Origin: Seriola aureovittata
Taxonomy: Eukaryota; Chordata; Actinopteri; Carangiformes; Carangidae
Reading direction: 5' to 3'
Length of the DNA stretch: 64,000 nucleotides
Assembly (NCBI RefSeq): GCF_021018895.1
Contig: NC_079378.1
Span: 23,995,160 to 24,059,159 of the forward strand
The notes beneath the pieces are model-generated. The model was not told where the DNA came from, searched no databases, and was given only the letters and a program-made list of their open reading frames with translations. Shown piece by piece: positions 40,661-52,924 of the stretch. The first letter of the stretch is position 1. Each line of letters opens with the position of its first letter. A program made the position numbers and the translations under genes.

Positions 40661-42975
40661 TGCATTGAAATCTTGGTTTTTTTCCCCCTCCTGACCTGAG
40701 CTTGATGTCGCGGAGAGACACCTGCATCCCATTTTTTAAAGGCGATGCTGTTTGTGAAGCTGACACTCAGTGATAACTGAAGCTGACACTCTAACAAACA
40801 CTGTCTTCCTACATCATTATGTAATTAATTCAAATCCAGTTCATTTAAATGGAATGTCTTATGTTTCAATAAACTGTGGTTATAAGTTTTACCCTCAAAT
40901 CTGTCACGACTTTTCCACAGTTGGACTTCTCTGTTTTCTTCATGTCAGCTCTGGGGATCAGTCGAAGGATGCATCGAGTAGAAACCCCATTTCACGCAGT
41001 TAAAGAAAACTTCCACAAACGTAACAAGTACTTGATTAAAATGTGTTTTTTTTCCCCCCTTCCTTTCATTTGTGGAAACAAGTCAACATTCAGTAAGCAA
41101 CATTCCTTACAGACAGGAAGTTGTCTGCATAAAGACAGTGGAAGCATGAGATTATGTGGCAGTATGACTCGACCAGTCTAATTATGTTTAAGAAAGAGGT
41201 CGTGAAGAACATTTGACTCCGAGAGAGAGACACTTTTTTGGCGTTTGGACTGTACATATGATTTGGATTTAACAGAGCTGATGTCTGAGGCTTGAAAATA
41301 ACAAAATTGAAAAGAGGACTTTTTCTGCCTCCCAGTCATGTGATCAGACAGTGAACCGGCGGGAGTCGAGAAGAGGTTTTCACTTCCAACGACAGCGCTT
41401 TCAGTAACTGTCATTAAGAAAAGGACAAGGAACACAGCATCAGACCTGCCGAGAGGATAAATGGAAATGTCTTCTCATAACAATGAAGTGATTCATAATG
41501 ATATGTAGTGGTTTCAGAGCAGTGTTGTCAAATGTTTCATGTTGGGATACTGCATCCTTTTGTTAACCTTTTCCCTAGAATTGTTTGTGTAATGTAACTC
41601 CCTCGTTAAACATAGACATTTTTTATTTCTGTCTGCAACACACAATACTAAACACTAATTCAGGAAAAAAAAATGACTGCAAAAGGCAGGGAGATGTAGG
41701 AATTGTGTCAAAATGCATGATAAGATGGGCTTTGTTAATGGTAGAACAATTGATCTAGATTTTAAATGTGATCTGACCAACTTGTGCCTTTTAACATAAC
41801 CAAGACAAGTGTTTAATACGATTATCAGGTTATCATCTTTTTCTGCTGAAAAACTGTGGATCCTGTTATGTGAAGTGATTTATTATTTTTCTTTTCTTCC
41901 TATTTTTTCCTCTCAGTATTAAAATGTTTCTCGTGAACTTGATGCAGTATGATCTCATTAACTTGAGAAAATGTCCTGGAGGAAAAAAAAAAAAAAGAAA
42001 AAAAAAGATGTCTTCTAATCCTCGGAGGTAATGGCAGAGAGAAGAAGAAAAAAAAAGGAAAGCAAAGCACTTGTGTTCAATTATGCCCTGAGATATTTTT
42101 GCCAATTACCTAGAAGAGTTGAATCACTTGAATCGCTATATTAAGAGGTTGTGACATGCAGCTAACAGATTAATTCCTGGAATCCTTGTCTTATGTGGTT
42201 CAGAATTCGAGTGGAAGCAGAAGGAGCTGTACAAATTGAACTTCGCCCTTTGGTATCTGTGCTGAGCTGACACATTACTCACAAGATGTGTAAAACGTGG
42301 CTTCAAATAATTAGCTCAAATAAGCAAATGTGTTGGTGTGTTTTCGTCAAACCACTTCTCCTTTTAAGCGCTGGCACCATTCCTGTCATGTTCCCAGGAC
42401 AAAATGTCTCCTTCTCCACTTACTGTCCCTGTACACTGCCAATTTCATCAAGCTGGACTCCCTTTTCTAGTGGGTGTTTATGTGCGTATTAGTGTTTAAT
42501 AATGGGTTGGTGTCTGCTAAGGGGTTAAACTTTAAATATCCCCAAAATTTGGGTTCCCATAATGACATATCCTGACATATAGAAAATTGCTGTCATTATG
42601 TTGCCATATTTGAAAGAAGGTCAGGAGAGAAGTGTTGGTATTGTATTGGACCTCATACTGTGCTTGACTGTGGGAATGATTGGCGTGACTGCACTGGACT
42701 TGTTCCCCTATTTGTTGAACCATTGTGTGTAAAGTCTCAGCACTGGTGAAACTGTTTTGGTAGAGTAGATTATTGTTTTTTCCATTGTGATGTTTGACTG
42801 TAAATAAACTAACTGTACTTGATATCACATGTTATTCTTAACTGCCCCGTTTTTCAAAGATATATTTTGAGATATTACCTCATCGTGTTTGCTTTACTTG
42901 ACTTAACCTCTAAACAATGTTTGCTGTTCTGTGAATTTTCTTTGTAATAAAAAATATTTCAGAACTTACAAAAAC
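40661..42975 (+). other. Probable 3' UTR of lhfpl7 with several poly(A) signals
   Basis: No coding exon is visible between the lhfpl7 stop and the end of the convergent spata22. Candidate AATAAA hexamers on this strand lie at 40868-40873, 42803-42808 and 42946-42951. Use of the first would give a UTR of about 0.2 kb; use of the last would give about 2.3 kb and a tail-to-tail near-contact with spata22. An A-rich, partly interrupted tract lies at about 41980-42060. Which signal is used cannot be decided from sequence. Confidence 0.45.
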
Positions 42976-43022
42976 AGACGCTTCACTTTCCATTAAAGGT
43001 TTCGTTAAATGACAGAAACTCT

Positions 43023-43276
43023 TTTATATAATTGTTTCACAAATTAATACAAAAACATCTTCGCCAGAACATGCAAGTCAATTCAACGAAAAACTAACAG
43101 CAACATCGTCCCTCACAGGTCGACAAGTTCAACACCTCAAATATGCTTTTTCAAACCAATAGAACTTCTACCTATAACAAGAGTATATATAAGTAAGCTT
43201 GGCTTTCATGGACCGCCATCAAATACTACTTTACTTTCCTCCTATTAATCTTATCCTGCTGAAAATCTACTCATGC
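43023..43276 (-). other. Short 3' UTR of spata22
   Basis: This is the sequence downstream of the spata22 stop on the minus strand. I saw no canonical AATAAA. A TATAAA variant (plus-strand tttata at 43023-43028) is the best candidate poly(A) signal. It lies about 70 bp from the last lhfpl7 poly(A) candidate, so the two transcripts may end almost back to back. Confidence 0.3.
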
Positions 43277-45620
43277 TCAGACTTCACTGAGGGATTTCAC
43301 CAGCGCCCTCATCTCAGCATCGCATGCTTTGATAGACTCCTGGGCATTCCTCAGCTCTGAGGGCAGGCAGGGCCTGATGGACACACACATGAGGACATCT
43401 CTGCTGCAGTCATAGTTACCCACATATCGATGAACTTGACCACGGATGAGACGGGGCAGTTCTTGCTCCTGTTGGACAAGAGGCAGAAATTAAAGATTAA
43501 CTCAAGTAAAACTGCAGTGTTAGTAAATCTTCCACATTTGCTCCATCAAATAATCCATCAAAATGATAAAGAGCCATCATTTTATCTGACTGAGACTGAG
43601 AAGAGTCACAGCAAGTTAATATGAGCAAACTGAAACTGTCCTCTGATAAACTCAGGAAACATTCATTGGATTTTTCTGAAGAGAAGCCTTTCTTCCTCAC
43701 ATTTTCATAGAAGACACACTGCACAGCCTCCTTCCCGTCTCTTATGAGGAAGGTCTTAGCTCCGTGGCGACCCAGGGTAACCGCAGAGTCCAGAGTAGCT
43801 GAGGGAAGAGCACAGCCAGTCACATTAATCACGTTTAAAAATTCTAAAGAGTACATAACAAAACCAGCAGCAACTCCTAATCAACTGACCAAAGATCTCA
43901 AATAAGTACGGGACTTTGTCTTTGAACTGGCTCCAGTGTCTCATGCCATCAATAACTGCAGTCAGGATCCTCAGTGAGTTCTCAGGGGCTGGCTTCCTTG
44001 GAAATGTTTCCTGCTGAGCACAAAAAAGTTACACTAATCACTAATGAAATCATGAAACATTAACGGCAAAGTTTAAAATGTCTGTGTAATATTATAAATT
44101 TTCCATCTATTTCTACCTGAGTTTGAGTTGGTCGTGTTGTCTGAGGTTGATTTGAGCTCATTTTCCCCTCAAAGCTGGAACTCAGTGGCCCAAAGCTGTT
44201 GGTGAATTTCCAGGAGTTGTTTTGTGGTTGCACTGCACGAGCAGCGGGCGTGCTGGTGGGTGGAACAGGAGGAGGCAAAGGTCTAGACTGCTGAGGATAT
44301 TGATGTGTGGCATCGGGCGGTCTGTAAGATAACTGCTGACCCCTCTGAGACCACCCAGTATGGGGTGTTGGCTTGGTTTGTGCACTCTCACTGCTGGAGG
44401 GAGTTTGATATTTGTTCTGTCTGGAATCCTGTTGTCTGGCTGGGTAGCTGGGCTGTCCCGTCTTAGAGCTGAAATGAAAATAAACTACCTGTTTTCACAT
44501 ATTGGGATCTAAAATCAAAACTGAAACACCAGGCACGTGTCTTTTTTAATTTTTTTTTATTAACTGAATATATCAAAAATATTTTAAGAAAGCAGTCTGA
44601 CTTCAACAGGTTGTGGGTTTGACATTCTGGATTTTTGAGTATTTTTTCATTAATATTGCATTACAACAAATGGGTCAAACAAAGGTCAATAAAACACACC
44701 TTGAGCTTCCACCTTTGTATGGATGTGGCACAGGTGCAAAGGCTCTCGTTGTAGGGGCAGGTCCAGGAGCAGGTCTGTTGCTTTCATACTGCTGGGGCTG
44801 AGTGGACTGTGAAACACCCTGTCTGTAACACTGGTGGCTTTGTGAGGGACCAGAAAACGGACCTGAGGCCTGGTAACCTCCATAGGTACCTGAGGAAAAG
44901 CACATTCACAGAAGAAAATATGGCAGCTTCCACTGAAGTTGTGAATGGTTATCTTAATTCATAGGGAGACCATTTACATTATTGTCCTTTGTTTTGTCTC
45001 AACTCTATGATTCAACAAGAGATGGTGATTTTGAGCAGTCAGACATTAAACAGCAAGAACTTTTAGTTGACCTGACACTGTTGAGGGTCACTTAGAACAA
45101 TCTTGGAAAAATATGAAACATAGAAAATCTCAAACATGGCAAGGTATTGTTCAATATGACTTTTTATTTAAAGCTCATGTATACTTTTCTGTGGGTGTAC
45201 TGCCACCTAGTGCCTGAAATACAGTAGAAACTTAAAGACCCCAGCTGATTGCCTCACTTGGTGAGCTGTGAGATGGAGCTGCACTGGTGTTTGCCAGGTA
45301 TTCACTGTGGGAAAAGAATTCATTCACAGAAGGAGCAGATGTCAGAGGAACTCTGTTTCTTTTCTTCTGGTTAAAGAGTGGCACAGAGAGGCAGCCTGAT
45401 GGAGACATCACAGGAAATACAGCTGAACATATAATACAGATTTACCTATACACACTGTGCATTATGCGATGCTATGTATATCATACCACAATTTATAATC
45501 TATTTCACAAGACTGATTGAACTTGGTGTTAATCAAAGTAACCCATTAACATCAGGGAATGAATACACTCTATTACAAACCTGCAGCTGGCTTGGCTGAC
45601 TGGTTTTCCTGTCTCCACAT
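43277..45620 (-). CDS. spata22: Spermatogenesis-associated protein 22 (meiotic MEIOB partner), seven coding exons
   Basis: Coding exons on the minus strand: 45620-45581, 45395-45258, 44889-44700, 44468-44117, 44013-43890, 43798-43701 and 43468-43277. All have GT-AG borders and compatible phases, totalling 1134 nt (377 residues plus TGA). Recognised from two conserved blocks also present in mammalian SPATA22: an N-terminal GCLSVPLFNQKKRNR motif at residues 14-28, and a C-terminal folded region (about 241-377) containing LDSAVT, KTFLIRDGK, CVFYEN and ELPRLIRGQVHRYVGNYD. The middle (about 60-240) is Gln/Ser/Pro-rich and looks disordered. Family knowledge: SPATA22 binds MEIOB and RPA on single-stranded DNA during meiotic recombination and is needed for fertility. 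The start ATG is followed directly by the conserved block, and the upstream sequence looks like 5' UTR. Human SPATA22 is of similar length. Identification is firm. Confidence 0.93.
45200..45214 (-). promoter_or_regulatory. CTCF-like motif in spata22 intron 2
   Basis: Read on the minus strand, GCACTAGGTGGCAG differs from the CTCF core by one base. It sits just past the exon that ends at 45258. Confidence 0.3.
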
Positions 45621-46060
45621 TATGGTTGCTTAGAAAAAGCTCATCCAGCTAACAGCTGCTGTAAGCTACAAGGAGAGATGCACCACAAACAAAAATAACT
45701 AAAACTACTACTAATTAAAGTTAATTCCCTGGTTAGTGTTGGTCACTCACTTAGTTTCAAAAAGTGATAGTTTAATTCAGTTGTAAAAACTTTACCAGTT
45801 AACATATTGATTTGGTGTCTTGTCAGTTTAGCAGTCTAAGTCTAAGTTAACTAGCTAGGTTAGTTAGCCAAAAAGCTAGTAGCTAGCAGCTTGTCGAGCA
45901 GGTTAAGTACCAAGAGGCGACCCTAACATAACGGATATGATGTTCAGCTATGTTTTACTCAAACAATACTGAACCAATCTATTTACAATGAATATTATAT
46001 ATTAGTTACTAACGGTTTGATGTCCAGTAACGTTAGCTAAAGTTAAATTTAGTTCCAGAC

Positions 46061-46150
46061 CTGCACGTACTTCGCGCCAGAAGTAACGGATGTTGCCTTC
46101 ACGATCCCGTAGTAAGCTCGGAGTTCCTTAACACAGCTCAGAAGATATTC
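46061..46150 (-). other. Possible non-coding first exon and promoter of spata22
   Basis: The first coding exon of spata22 is preceded on the minus strand by an acceptor-like sequence (cttacag, ending near 45645). About 0.4 kb upstream there is a CpG-containing segment that ends in a plausible donor (gtgcag|gtctgg, exon side ending at 46061). The simplest reading is an untranslated first exon ending at 46061 with the promoter just beyond it. The upper limit is arbitrary and no TATA box was identified. An open frame crosses the segment, but I recognise no protein in it. Confidence 0.3.
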
Positions 46151-46439
46151 AAATGCTGTTAATTTCCTGTGTCTGACAGCCCGTGTTTGTGGTAGAATGA
46201 TGGAAAAAGTATGTGAGGCAACGCTGACAGTATATTTACTTTGTACATCACCATCATTTGTTGACATGACTTCAAGGTACCCAGGTAATAATATAAAAAG
46301 AAAATGTAGGGAACCCGTGTATGGTCAGACCTCCTTTGACACCACTAACCTCAAACAAGCTTTTCCAGTAGCTGCTGATCAGACGTGCACAATTTTAGGT
46401 TTGCCAAAGAGCAAACTTTAGCTCAGACATATTCTTTGT

Positions 46440-46930
46440 CTGGTGTGAGCAGCTGTCTGAGGTCAATCCATAGTAACTCTATTGGATTAAGGTCTTGGCT
46501 GTGACTCCAACAGGTGGATTTTCTTTGTTGAAGTAAGTCTGTTGTAGATTTACCTCAATGTTTAGGATCATTGTCCTACTGCAGCTTCTCCTTAGCTTCA
46601 TGTTCAGGTGGACACACACCCGGACATTGTCCTGGAGGAGACCTTGATAAAATTGGGAATTCATTTTCTCCATGATGATGTGGAGCTGTCCAGGACCAGA
46701 GGCAGCAAAGACCCAAATCACGATTCTCCCTGCACCCTACTCCACCTTTGGGATGATGTTTCAGAGCCCTCCTACACCACATGTATCGCTGCATGTTTTC
46801 TGCAAACAATTCAGTTTCATATTCCATAAAACTTTTAGCATTGTGAAGTATCAAGATGCTCTTTGGCAAACTGCAGGCATGTATGTGAAGAGAAGAGAAG
46901 AGAAAACTAAACTTTTCACTCAATCCGTGA
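46440..46930. mobile_element. Decayed DNA-transposon-like interspersed repeat
   Basis: The stretch contains several phrases that I know from a widespread fish DNA-transposon-derived repeat: ctattggattaaggtcttgg near 46477, ggatcattgtcctactgcagc near 46564, and ctttggcaaactgcaggcat near 46860. No terminal inverted repeats or intact transposase were found. Partial open frames on both strands are repeat-derived and not gene-like. The family name is left open because it was not searched. The element abuts the L1 fragment to its right. Confidence 0.45.
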
Positions 46931-46974
46931 AGGGGTGAGTGAAGTTGTGAGATCTCCCAGAATACCGCACATGT

Positions 46975-48885
46975 TTTCGGGAGGATATTAAAAAACAAAT
47001 GGATGAATTCACAGTTGACAAGAAATGACAAGGAGCAATGGAGGAAAGCATGGTTGATATGGAACGATGGGACATTGGGGTCAAGGATGCCCTTTCCAAG
47101 CTACTGAAAAATCAACGCTCCAGGCGTAACATCAGGTTTTATTTTAGGGCACTTCTGTGGACACATTCTTTGATTCACAGACTTGATAAAGCTGGAACTT
47201 GGGGGTGATCTGGGCCTGAGCCCTGATGCTGATCTGCAGCTCACCGCACCTTTGCACCAAAACCACCTGCAAGTGCCCCACCACGCTCTTTGGCGGTCCT
47301 ATCAGTGTCTTAAACACAGACCATAAATTGTATGCTGCTATCTTAACAAAGAGGATGGACACTACAATGCCCCTGTTAATTGATGAGGACCAAACTGGAT
47401 TCATAAAAAACCAGGGCAGGGCTGCCCCGCTAGCCCTAATCTTTTCAATTTATTCGTTGAACTTCTTGTCCAAGCAATACGGCAGGAGTGGAGTGGAGTA
47501 TAAAGTAAGTTTGTATACAGATGATTTATTGGTCAAAATCATGGACCCAGGTTCAGGCTTACCTCTACTTATGGAAATATTGGAAATGTATGGGACATTT
47601 TCAGGGTATGCCCTAAACATACATAAAACTCAGGTTTTGACATTTAATTACAATCCCACTCAAGAATTTATCACAGCATAAAATTTCAGCTGGCACTCAT
47701 CCCACATCAAGTACCTGGGAGTAAGTTTACCCAAAGATCCATCACAATTATTCAATTTTAACTATAGGACATTAATAAGAAAATATATGATGACCTCACT
47801 GGGTGGGGCCGACTCCCTCTCGACTTTTGGCAGCAGAATTAGATCAATTAAAATGAACATTCTCCATAGATTATTATATCTTTTCCTATCACTCCCAGTG
47901 GAAATTCCTCAGGAACAATGTAGAGAATGAAATAGGCAAATCTCCGGATATCACATGGAGTCACTGGGTGAATTTTTTGCTGAAAGTTTAGGTGGAAATA
48001 GTTCAACATCTCCGACTCCAAAGAGAGGTTAAATTACTTAGATGGCCAGCACATGATCCTGACTTCATGCCAGCTTTGCTAGATTGCAGATACAGACTGG
48101 ATCTATTTTGGCATCACTTCCATATGCAAGATTGTCAGCAAAAGGGAGCTTGAAGCTTTTTGATAATTTATATCAGACATGCAGGACTTTTAAAGGTATT
48201 TACAGCTCTGCGATTATTTCTGTAAAAAGGTGAAAGGCTCTAATCCAATCCAGTTGATGCTTACAACTCGGGAAACAATAAAGGTCTTATAAACAAGCTA
48301 TATCCTGGCATCACATCACTGAACAAAAGTAGCACGGACTATGTGAAACAAGGATGGGAAAAAGAGCTGGACATTGAAATAACTGAAGACATGTGGCACA
48401 TGTACAGTCATCCTCCACCAACTCCTGAACCTGGAGAGACTTCTGCTAGAAGAAAGCTTTTTTTAATCCCTCCTAACCAGAATCTAAACAAACTGGTACA
48501 TATCCAACCTGCTGGAGGGAATGTGGAGGACTTATTGGACTTATAACGGTGATGCTGGAATCAAGTAAAAAAGCAGTAAAAAATGCTGGCTTCAGAAGAA
48601 CTGTCCGAATGCTGGACTCTTTATCAATATTGTCAAACATCTGCATCTTCCAGAACGGTGAACCGACTCCATGGTCAAAGGGTGTGTTTATTTAGCCAAC
48701 GAGACAGATTCTTTATAAGTATGGGATGTAACTCTATATTCTTCTTTAAATAAGGCAAATTGGCCTTGAGTCAGTGACTATCGATCTCATGTCTGTTTCT
48801 TCCTCCTTTTCCCCTGCTTGTTATTTTCATAATTTTTTATAATAATGGAAAATATTCATAAATAAAAAGTAAAAAAGAAAAGCTT
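46975..48885 (+). mobile_element. 5'-truncated, inactive L1-type LINE fragment
   Basis: The longest open piece (47226-47681) carries reverse-transcriptase landmarks of the L1/Tx1 type: PISVLNTDHKLYAAIL (finger region), DEDQTGFIKN at about 47385-47412, SLYTDDLLV at about 47508-47533 (the catalytic YxDD box with Thr in place of the usual Ala), and LEMYGTFSGYALNIHKTQ. Past a stop, the frame continues with HIKYLGVSLPKD and MNILHRLLYLFLSLPVEIPQ, also typical of L1 ORF2. A C-terminal-like piece (48343-48546) starts WEKELDIEITEDMW. Upstream, 46990-47140 reads like a short ORF1-like coiled stretch. Stops, deletions and a missing endonuclease make it non-autonomous. The right end is A-rich near 48860-48885. 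Ends are approximate. Confidence 0.75.
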
Positions 48886-49366
48886 AATTACTGTGGTTTG
48901 TATTTTTATTTACTTATTTATTTTGTAGTGAAAACAGAACAAAACAGAAGAAGTGTGGACAGATATAAATCACTGGAAAGTGAATCTGAATGATTTTTAT
49001 CTGACAAATGATAACACACATTATGTGAAGTCATTTTACAGAGTTAGTTAAGACCTGACAATGTTACAGAGTCGGTGTCTCCAGAGCCACAGTTTGTCAG
49101 GCGGTCTAAAAATGATAAAAGCTGCTCTGTAATGAAGAGTTTGTAAACCCTGCGTCTGAACAGCAGCTGTCCACATCTGTCCTGATCTGAGTGGTAAATC
49201 TGCCACTGTTTGCATTATAAACTGCATATGCACAAGAACAGAAAACATGGCAGACATAGCAACAGTAACTAAGGAGAGCTGGGCTGTTATATGATGACTA
49301 AAACCAGGAAAATAAAAATACAAAATGAGCTAAGTATTGTCTTAATGGGCCGAGTTGAGGACTCAC

Positions 49367-51176
49367 TTGCTGGGTTTGAGGTCATGATGTAAGATGCTGT
49401 AGCTGTGGATGTAACAAGCGAACCATGTCGACTGGGAGACGCTTGTAGTGGTTCAGCAGGGTGGCAGTTTCCACCCACAGGGTCAGAGAGTGTCAGGTGT
49501 TATGTTCAGGTCCTCCTAGTGTGTGCACAGTGGGCGCAGAGAGGGGACAGTCAGGTTGATACCGTACTTCATACTCTGTCAGCAAACACTGTCCCTGTTC
49601 ATTAAACACACTTGACACAAAGCAGCCTCCTCACCTCCCACATACTCCATCACCATGCACAGCTCCCTCTGGGTCTCAAAGGAGCAAAACATGGAGACGA
49701 CAAAAAGGGGATGTCTGTGAAGGTGAGGATGTCCCGTTCCACCAACACCTGCCCGACGTGTTCTCTCCTGGTGAAGCTCTGCCGTTTGATGAGCTTCATG
49801 ACAAAAGCTCGACCAGTCTCCGTGTGACGCGCGAGGTTCACAGTCCTGCACAAAACACGGAAACATGAGCAGCTTCTGTGACTGAACATCAGCTCTGATT
49901 CAAAGAAACTGTCCAGACAGATTCTTAATGCGAACACAAACAACTTCTACAGCATCCTTGCTCTGCTCTGTCTGGACGTCTGTCTCACTCACCCGAAGGC
50001 GCCACTGCTCACAGGCTTAACTGTGCTGAAGTCATTGATCCCTGGTTTCCTCAGAGGAGGACGCCAGGCTTTGCAGGTCTGAATCAGACACATAAAATAT
50101 ATGTTAGACGAATAAACACAACACAGAAAAGTACTTAAGGTGTGAGTGAAGTGAAGAAAAGCAACTCTGCCTTTTTCACTTTATCTATTGGGCCCTGAAA
50201 GGTTTTCATAGAGGACTGTGTGACAGGTTCAAGTTGAGTTTAGGAACAAACAATAGAACTCTGTTATTTACAGTCCATACAAATATAAGTCAACAAGTAC
50301 AAGAGAAATCACAGTGTGGTTAATAAACATGGTTCCCTTTATAATGATAATAAATGGAGGGAATCAGGACACTAATCATCATCAAATGTACATATGTACA
50401 TATATTGAATTTCCATATATGAACTATATTTACATATAAAATAAAAGCATGTGTAAAAAAAAAAAAAAGGAAACCTATAAGAAATTGGAACAATATCATA
50501 TATTGACATATATGTCTAGTCCATACAAAGATCTATGTTTATGTATGTATGCTTATATTATAGACATTCTAATTATCATACAATATATATCTATCTCAAA
50601 GCCTCAGTATATGTTGACATCATAAACAGCAGAGTCCAGAAGTCTGGTTCTACTTTCCCAGAATGAGAACATAGACATGTTCAAAATGAATAAGAAATTA
50701 ATAAAGAAACACATATATCAACTTTTTTGATGCAAATTATAAACTTGCATATATAAATTAAATACATATTGTTAAAATATATGCTCACATGTTATACCAT
50801 GTCAAAATTCATCATATATTCATTTATCATATATATATTTCATATAGCCTGTGTTAAACTTAAATAAATAAACTTCATATATCCAGAAGATGTATATATG
50901 TGATTGCATGTGATTGCATGTGATTACAAATGACACAGACACGATCACTTATATCAGTTACTCTTACACCTCTGTGTTTCAGGTGAGTCCACATCACAGT
51001 GAACTGTTCATAAGACAAGACAATGAATAAAACAGCACAAAGAAAGTGACGTGTGAGTGTCCAGTCAGTCTGACACATGAGCTCCCACCTCGTGGAGAAG
51101 CTTCTCCAGTTTGTCCTGCAGCTGCAGAAAGTAGCGGGAGCTGACCAGACCGCTGTGGACCGTGTTGTCACAGTCT
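49367..51176 (-). pseudogene. MAST-family serine/threonine kinase remnant
   Basis: Four exon-like blocks are present. A, 51176-51089, reads like the MAST pre-kinase domain (RDC...SGLVSSRYFLQLQDKLEKLLHE). B, 50078-49993, reads NDFSTVKPVSSGAFG, the start of the kinase domain and glycine loop. C, 49845-49635, contains [33 protein letters not shown] and then, in another frame, [23 protein letters not shown], about 49473-49367, contains ATLLNHYKRLPVDMVRL and, in a shifted frame, YIHSYSILHHDLKPSN. Borders A/B/C have GT-AG sites with matching phases. Defects: two extra T bases in C shift the frame, D lacks a visible acceptor, D has lost about ten residues before the catalytic loop together with a frame change, and HRD has become HHD. 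The rest of the pre-kinase domain and everything after the catalytic loop were not found. It was probably once a spliced gene, since introns are retained, so it is not a processed copy. Confidence 0.72.
50079..51088. other. AT-rich sequence inside the kinase remnant
   Basis: Lies between kinase-remnant blocks A and B. It is dominated by tatata/catata-like sequence (about 50370-50900), with an A-run near 50456-50468. The rest of the MAST pre-kinase domain would be expected here but is not seen. Confidence 0.5.
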
Positions 51177-51712
51177 CTGGCCGGAGCAGGGACAGGGATT
51201 TTAAGTCATGAAACATCTTAAATTCTGTTCCCAAATCCCAAATCAATAATTGTAATAATAACCATTAATGAAACAAGGTGTTATAGTAGTGTACAGAGCA
51301 GGTGAAGCATTCAAAGCATCAATAACTTTGTCTGAATCTGGAAATGATGTTAAACAACAAGTAGATAAAGAAAGAAGACATCAGGAAGAAAGGTTTTGTT
51401 CATAATGAGAACTTAGAAAATCATTGAAAAATAATGATTTGTTCATAAAATATAATAAATACTTACATGCTGCGTGTTGGAAATATTGTTGTCGTTTTCC
51501 TTCACTGGAAACAAGCAGTTAACGATTGTGTTTAGTTTTCCGAACACTGTTCTTTAACTGAAAGGAGAAAGTTTGTGTTGCCTTTATCAGACGTGACTAA
51601 AACTGAACAGAAAAGTTTCTCTGCTGAGTTTACAATAACCTCTATGAACAATCTCTCTGTTCTGAGCTCGACAACACCTCTTCAGTCTGTCTGTCTCAGC
51701 TTCCATCATTTT

Positions 51713-51713
<1 letters not shown>

Positions 51714-51760
<47 letters not shown>
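51714..51760. repeat. (CA)n microsatellite
   Basis: Pure CA tract of about 23 units. Confidence 0.95.
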
Positions 51761-51764
<4 letters not shown>

Positions 51765-51779
51765 TATTTTCTATATTAA

Positions 51780-52455
51780 CACTTTCAGGTAGTGTGGGGC
51801 CTGTGAACACTGCCCTGCCTGGGCTGACTCCTCCCCCAGCCAACCCCCTCGTCAGGTGATAAAGGACACCTGCTGGCCTCTGTCAGTCTCTTGCTGGTTC
51901 CTGTCAGTTGTGGCTCGTACTGGCCACAGGTAAGTGGTAAAAACAAACGCATCATTTTACACCCACCAGTCACCTTGCTTCTTACCTGTACTGCGTCTGT
52001 TTCAGCCGTGCCTCCTCATCCAATTCTAAACCTGTTCGTCCATAGTGGGCCATTCATGCCCCATAGCAGAGGTGCTGATTAAGGCCCCTTCTTAAATTAT
52101 AACTTTATACAGCATGGTGAGCCAACTAATTCTGTCTTCCTTTTTAGGTTCACCTGCTGTGGGTTTGCCTTTAGTAGTTTTATTGGTTGTATTTGTTTAG
52201 TCGACTGGGTTGTTTGTGGTTGTTTAGTTCCTTGTTTGTTCTTTTTATATTTCTTTGGTTGTTTATTAGTCTGTTGCTTATTTAATTGTGATTAATTGCT
52301 TTTGTATTAGCTCTTCTTTTGCAGTGTAGCTGAGTGCTGCCAGGGTGAGGTCACCCACACGTCATGCATGCAGGTAAGAGCGCGGGGACATGGGTTTGCT
52401 GTGAGGATTGCTGTGCTGCAGGTGAGTTGTAGCTCACTTTTCCTTTAATAAATTT
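51780..52455 (+). other. Possible spliced non-coding transcript or transposon
   Basis: Splice-like signals occur in order: donor cacag|gtaagtgg near 51929, acceptor tgcgtctgtttcag near 52006, further donor-like cag|gtaagag near 52373 and cag|gtgagt near 52421, then AATAAA at 52447-52452. No long open frame is present. A non-coding RNA exon set or an unrecognised repeat would both fit. Confidence 0.25.
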
Positions 52456-52924
52456 CTTGTTGGACTGGTTTTAGGTGTTTTAGTAACGATAATCTTTCAT
52501 TCTTTTTTTGTAAATTTTGAGATCTTGTACTCCACCTTTTTTACGAAATGTATGCATGGAATAAAATGGTTTTATTCCTTATTTTTGTTTTGATATTCAT
52601 TTTTGTTTTTAATATAATTCTCCTTTTCACCGGCTTCAGTCCCTGCTATTTAACCTTTTTGTTTCTAATAAAATATTTTATTGAATTCAAAAACACATTT
52701 GTCTTATCAGTTAAGGAGTCTGTGTCCTGATATCTGTTTAACAAACAGCTGGAGTTTAGAAACAGTATATCCTGGGGTGTGATTCCCCAGGTGGTGTTCT
52801 CTCCCCTCGTCCTACATTCTTCCCCTTACCCTACACACTATATCAAAATATAAAGAGTGATAAACATAAAGGTTATCACAGGACTCAGCTTTGACACTGG
52901 TAAAATGGTTATTCTACAGAAAAG

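Noticed and set aside
46049..46267. 72-codon reverse frame overlapping the proposed spata22 leader exon
   Set aside because: It carries no known motif, and the recognised spata22 N-terminus starts in the next exon.
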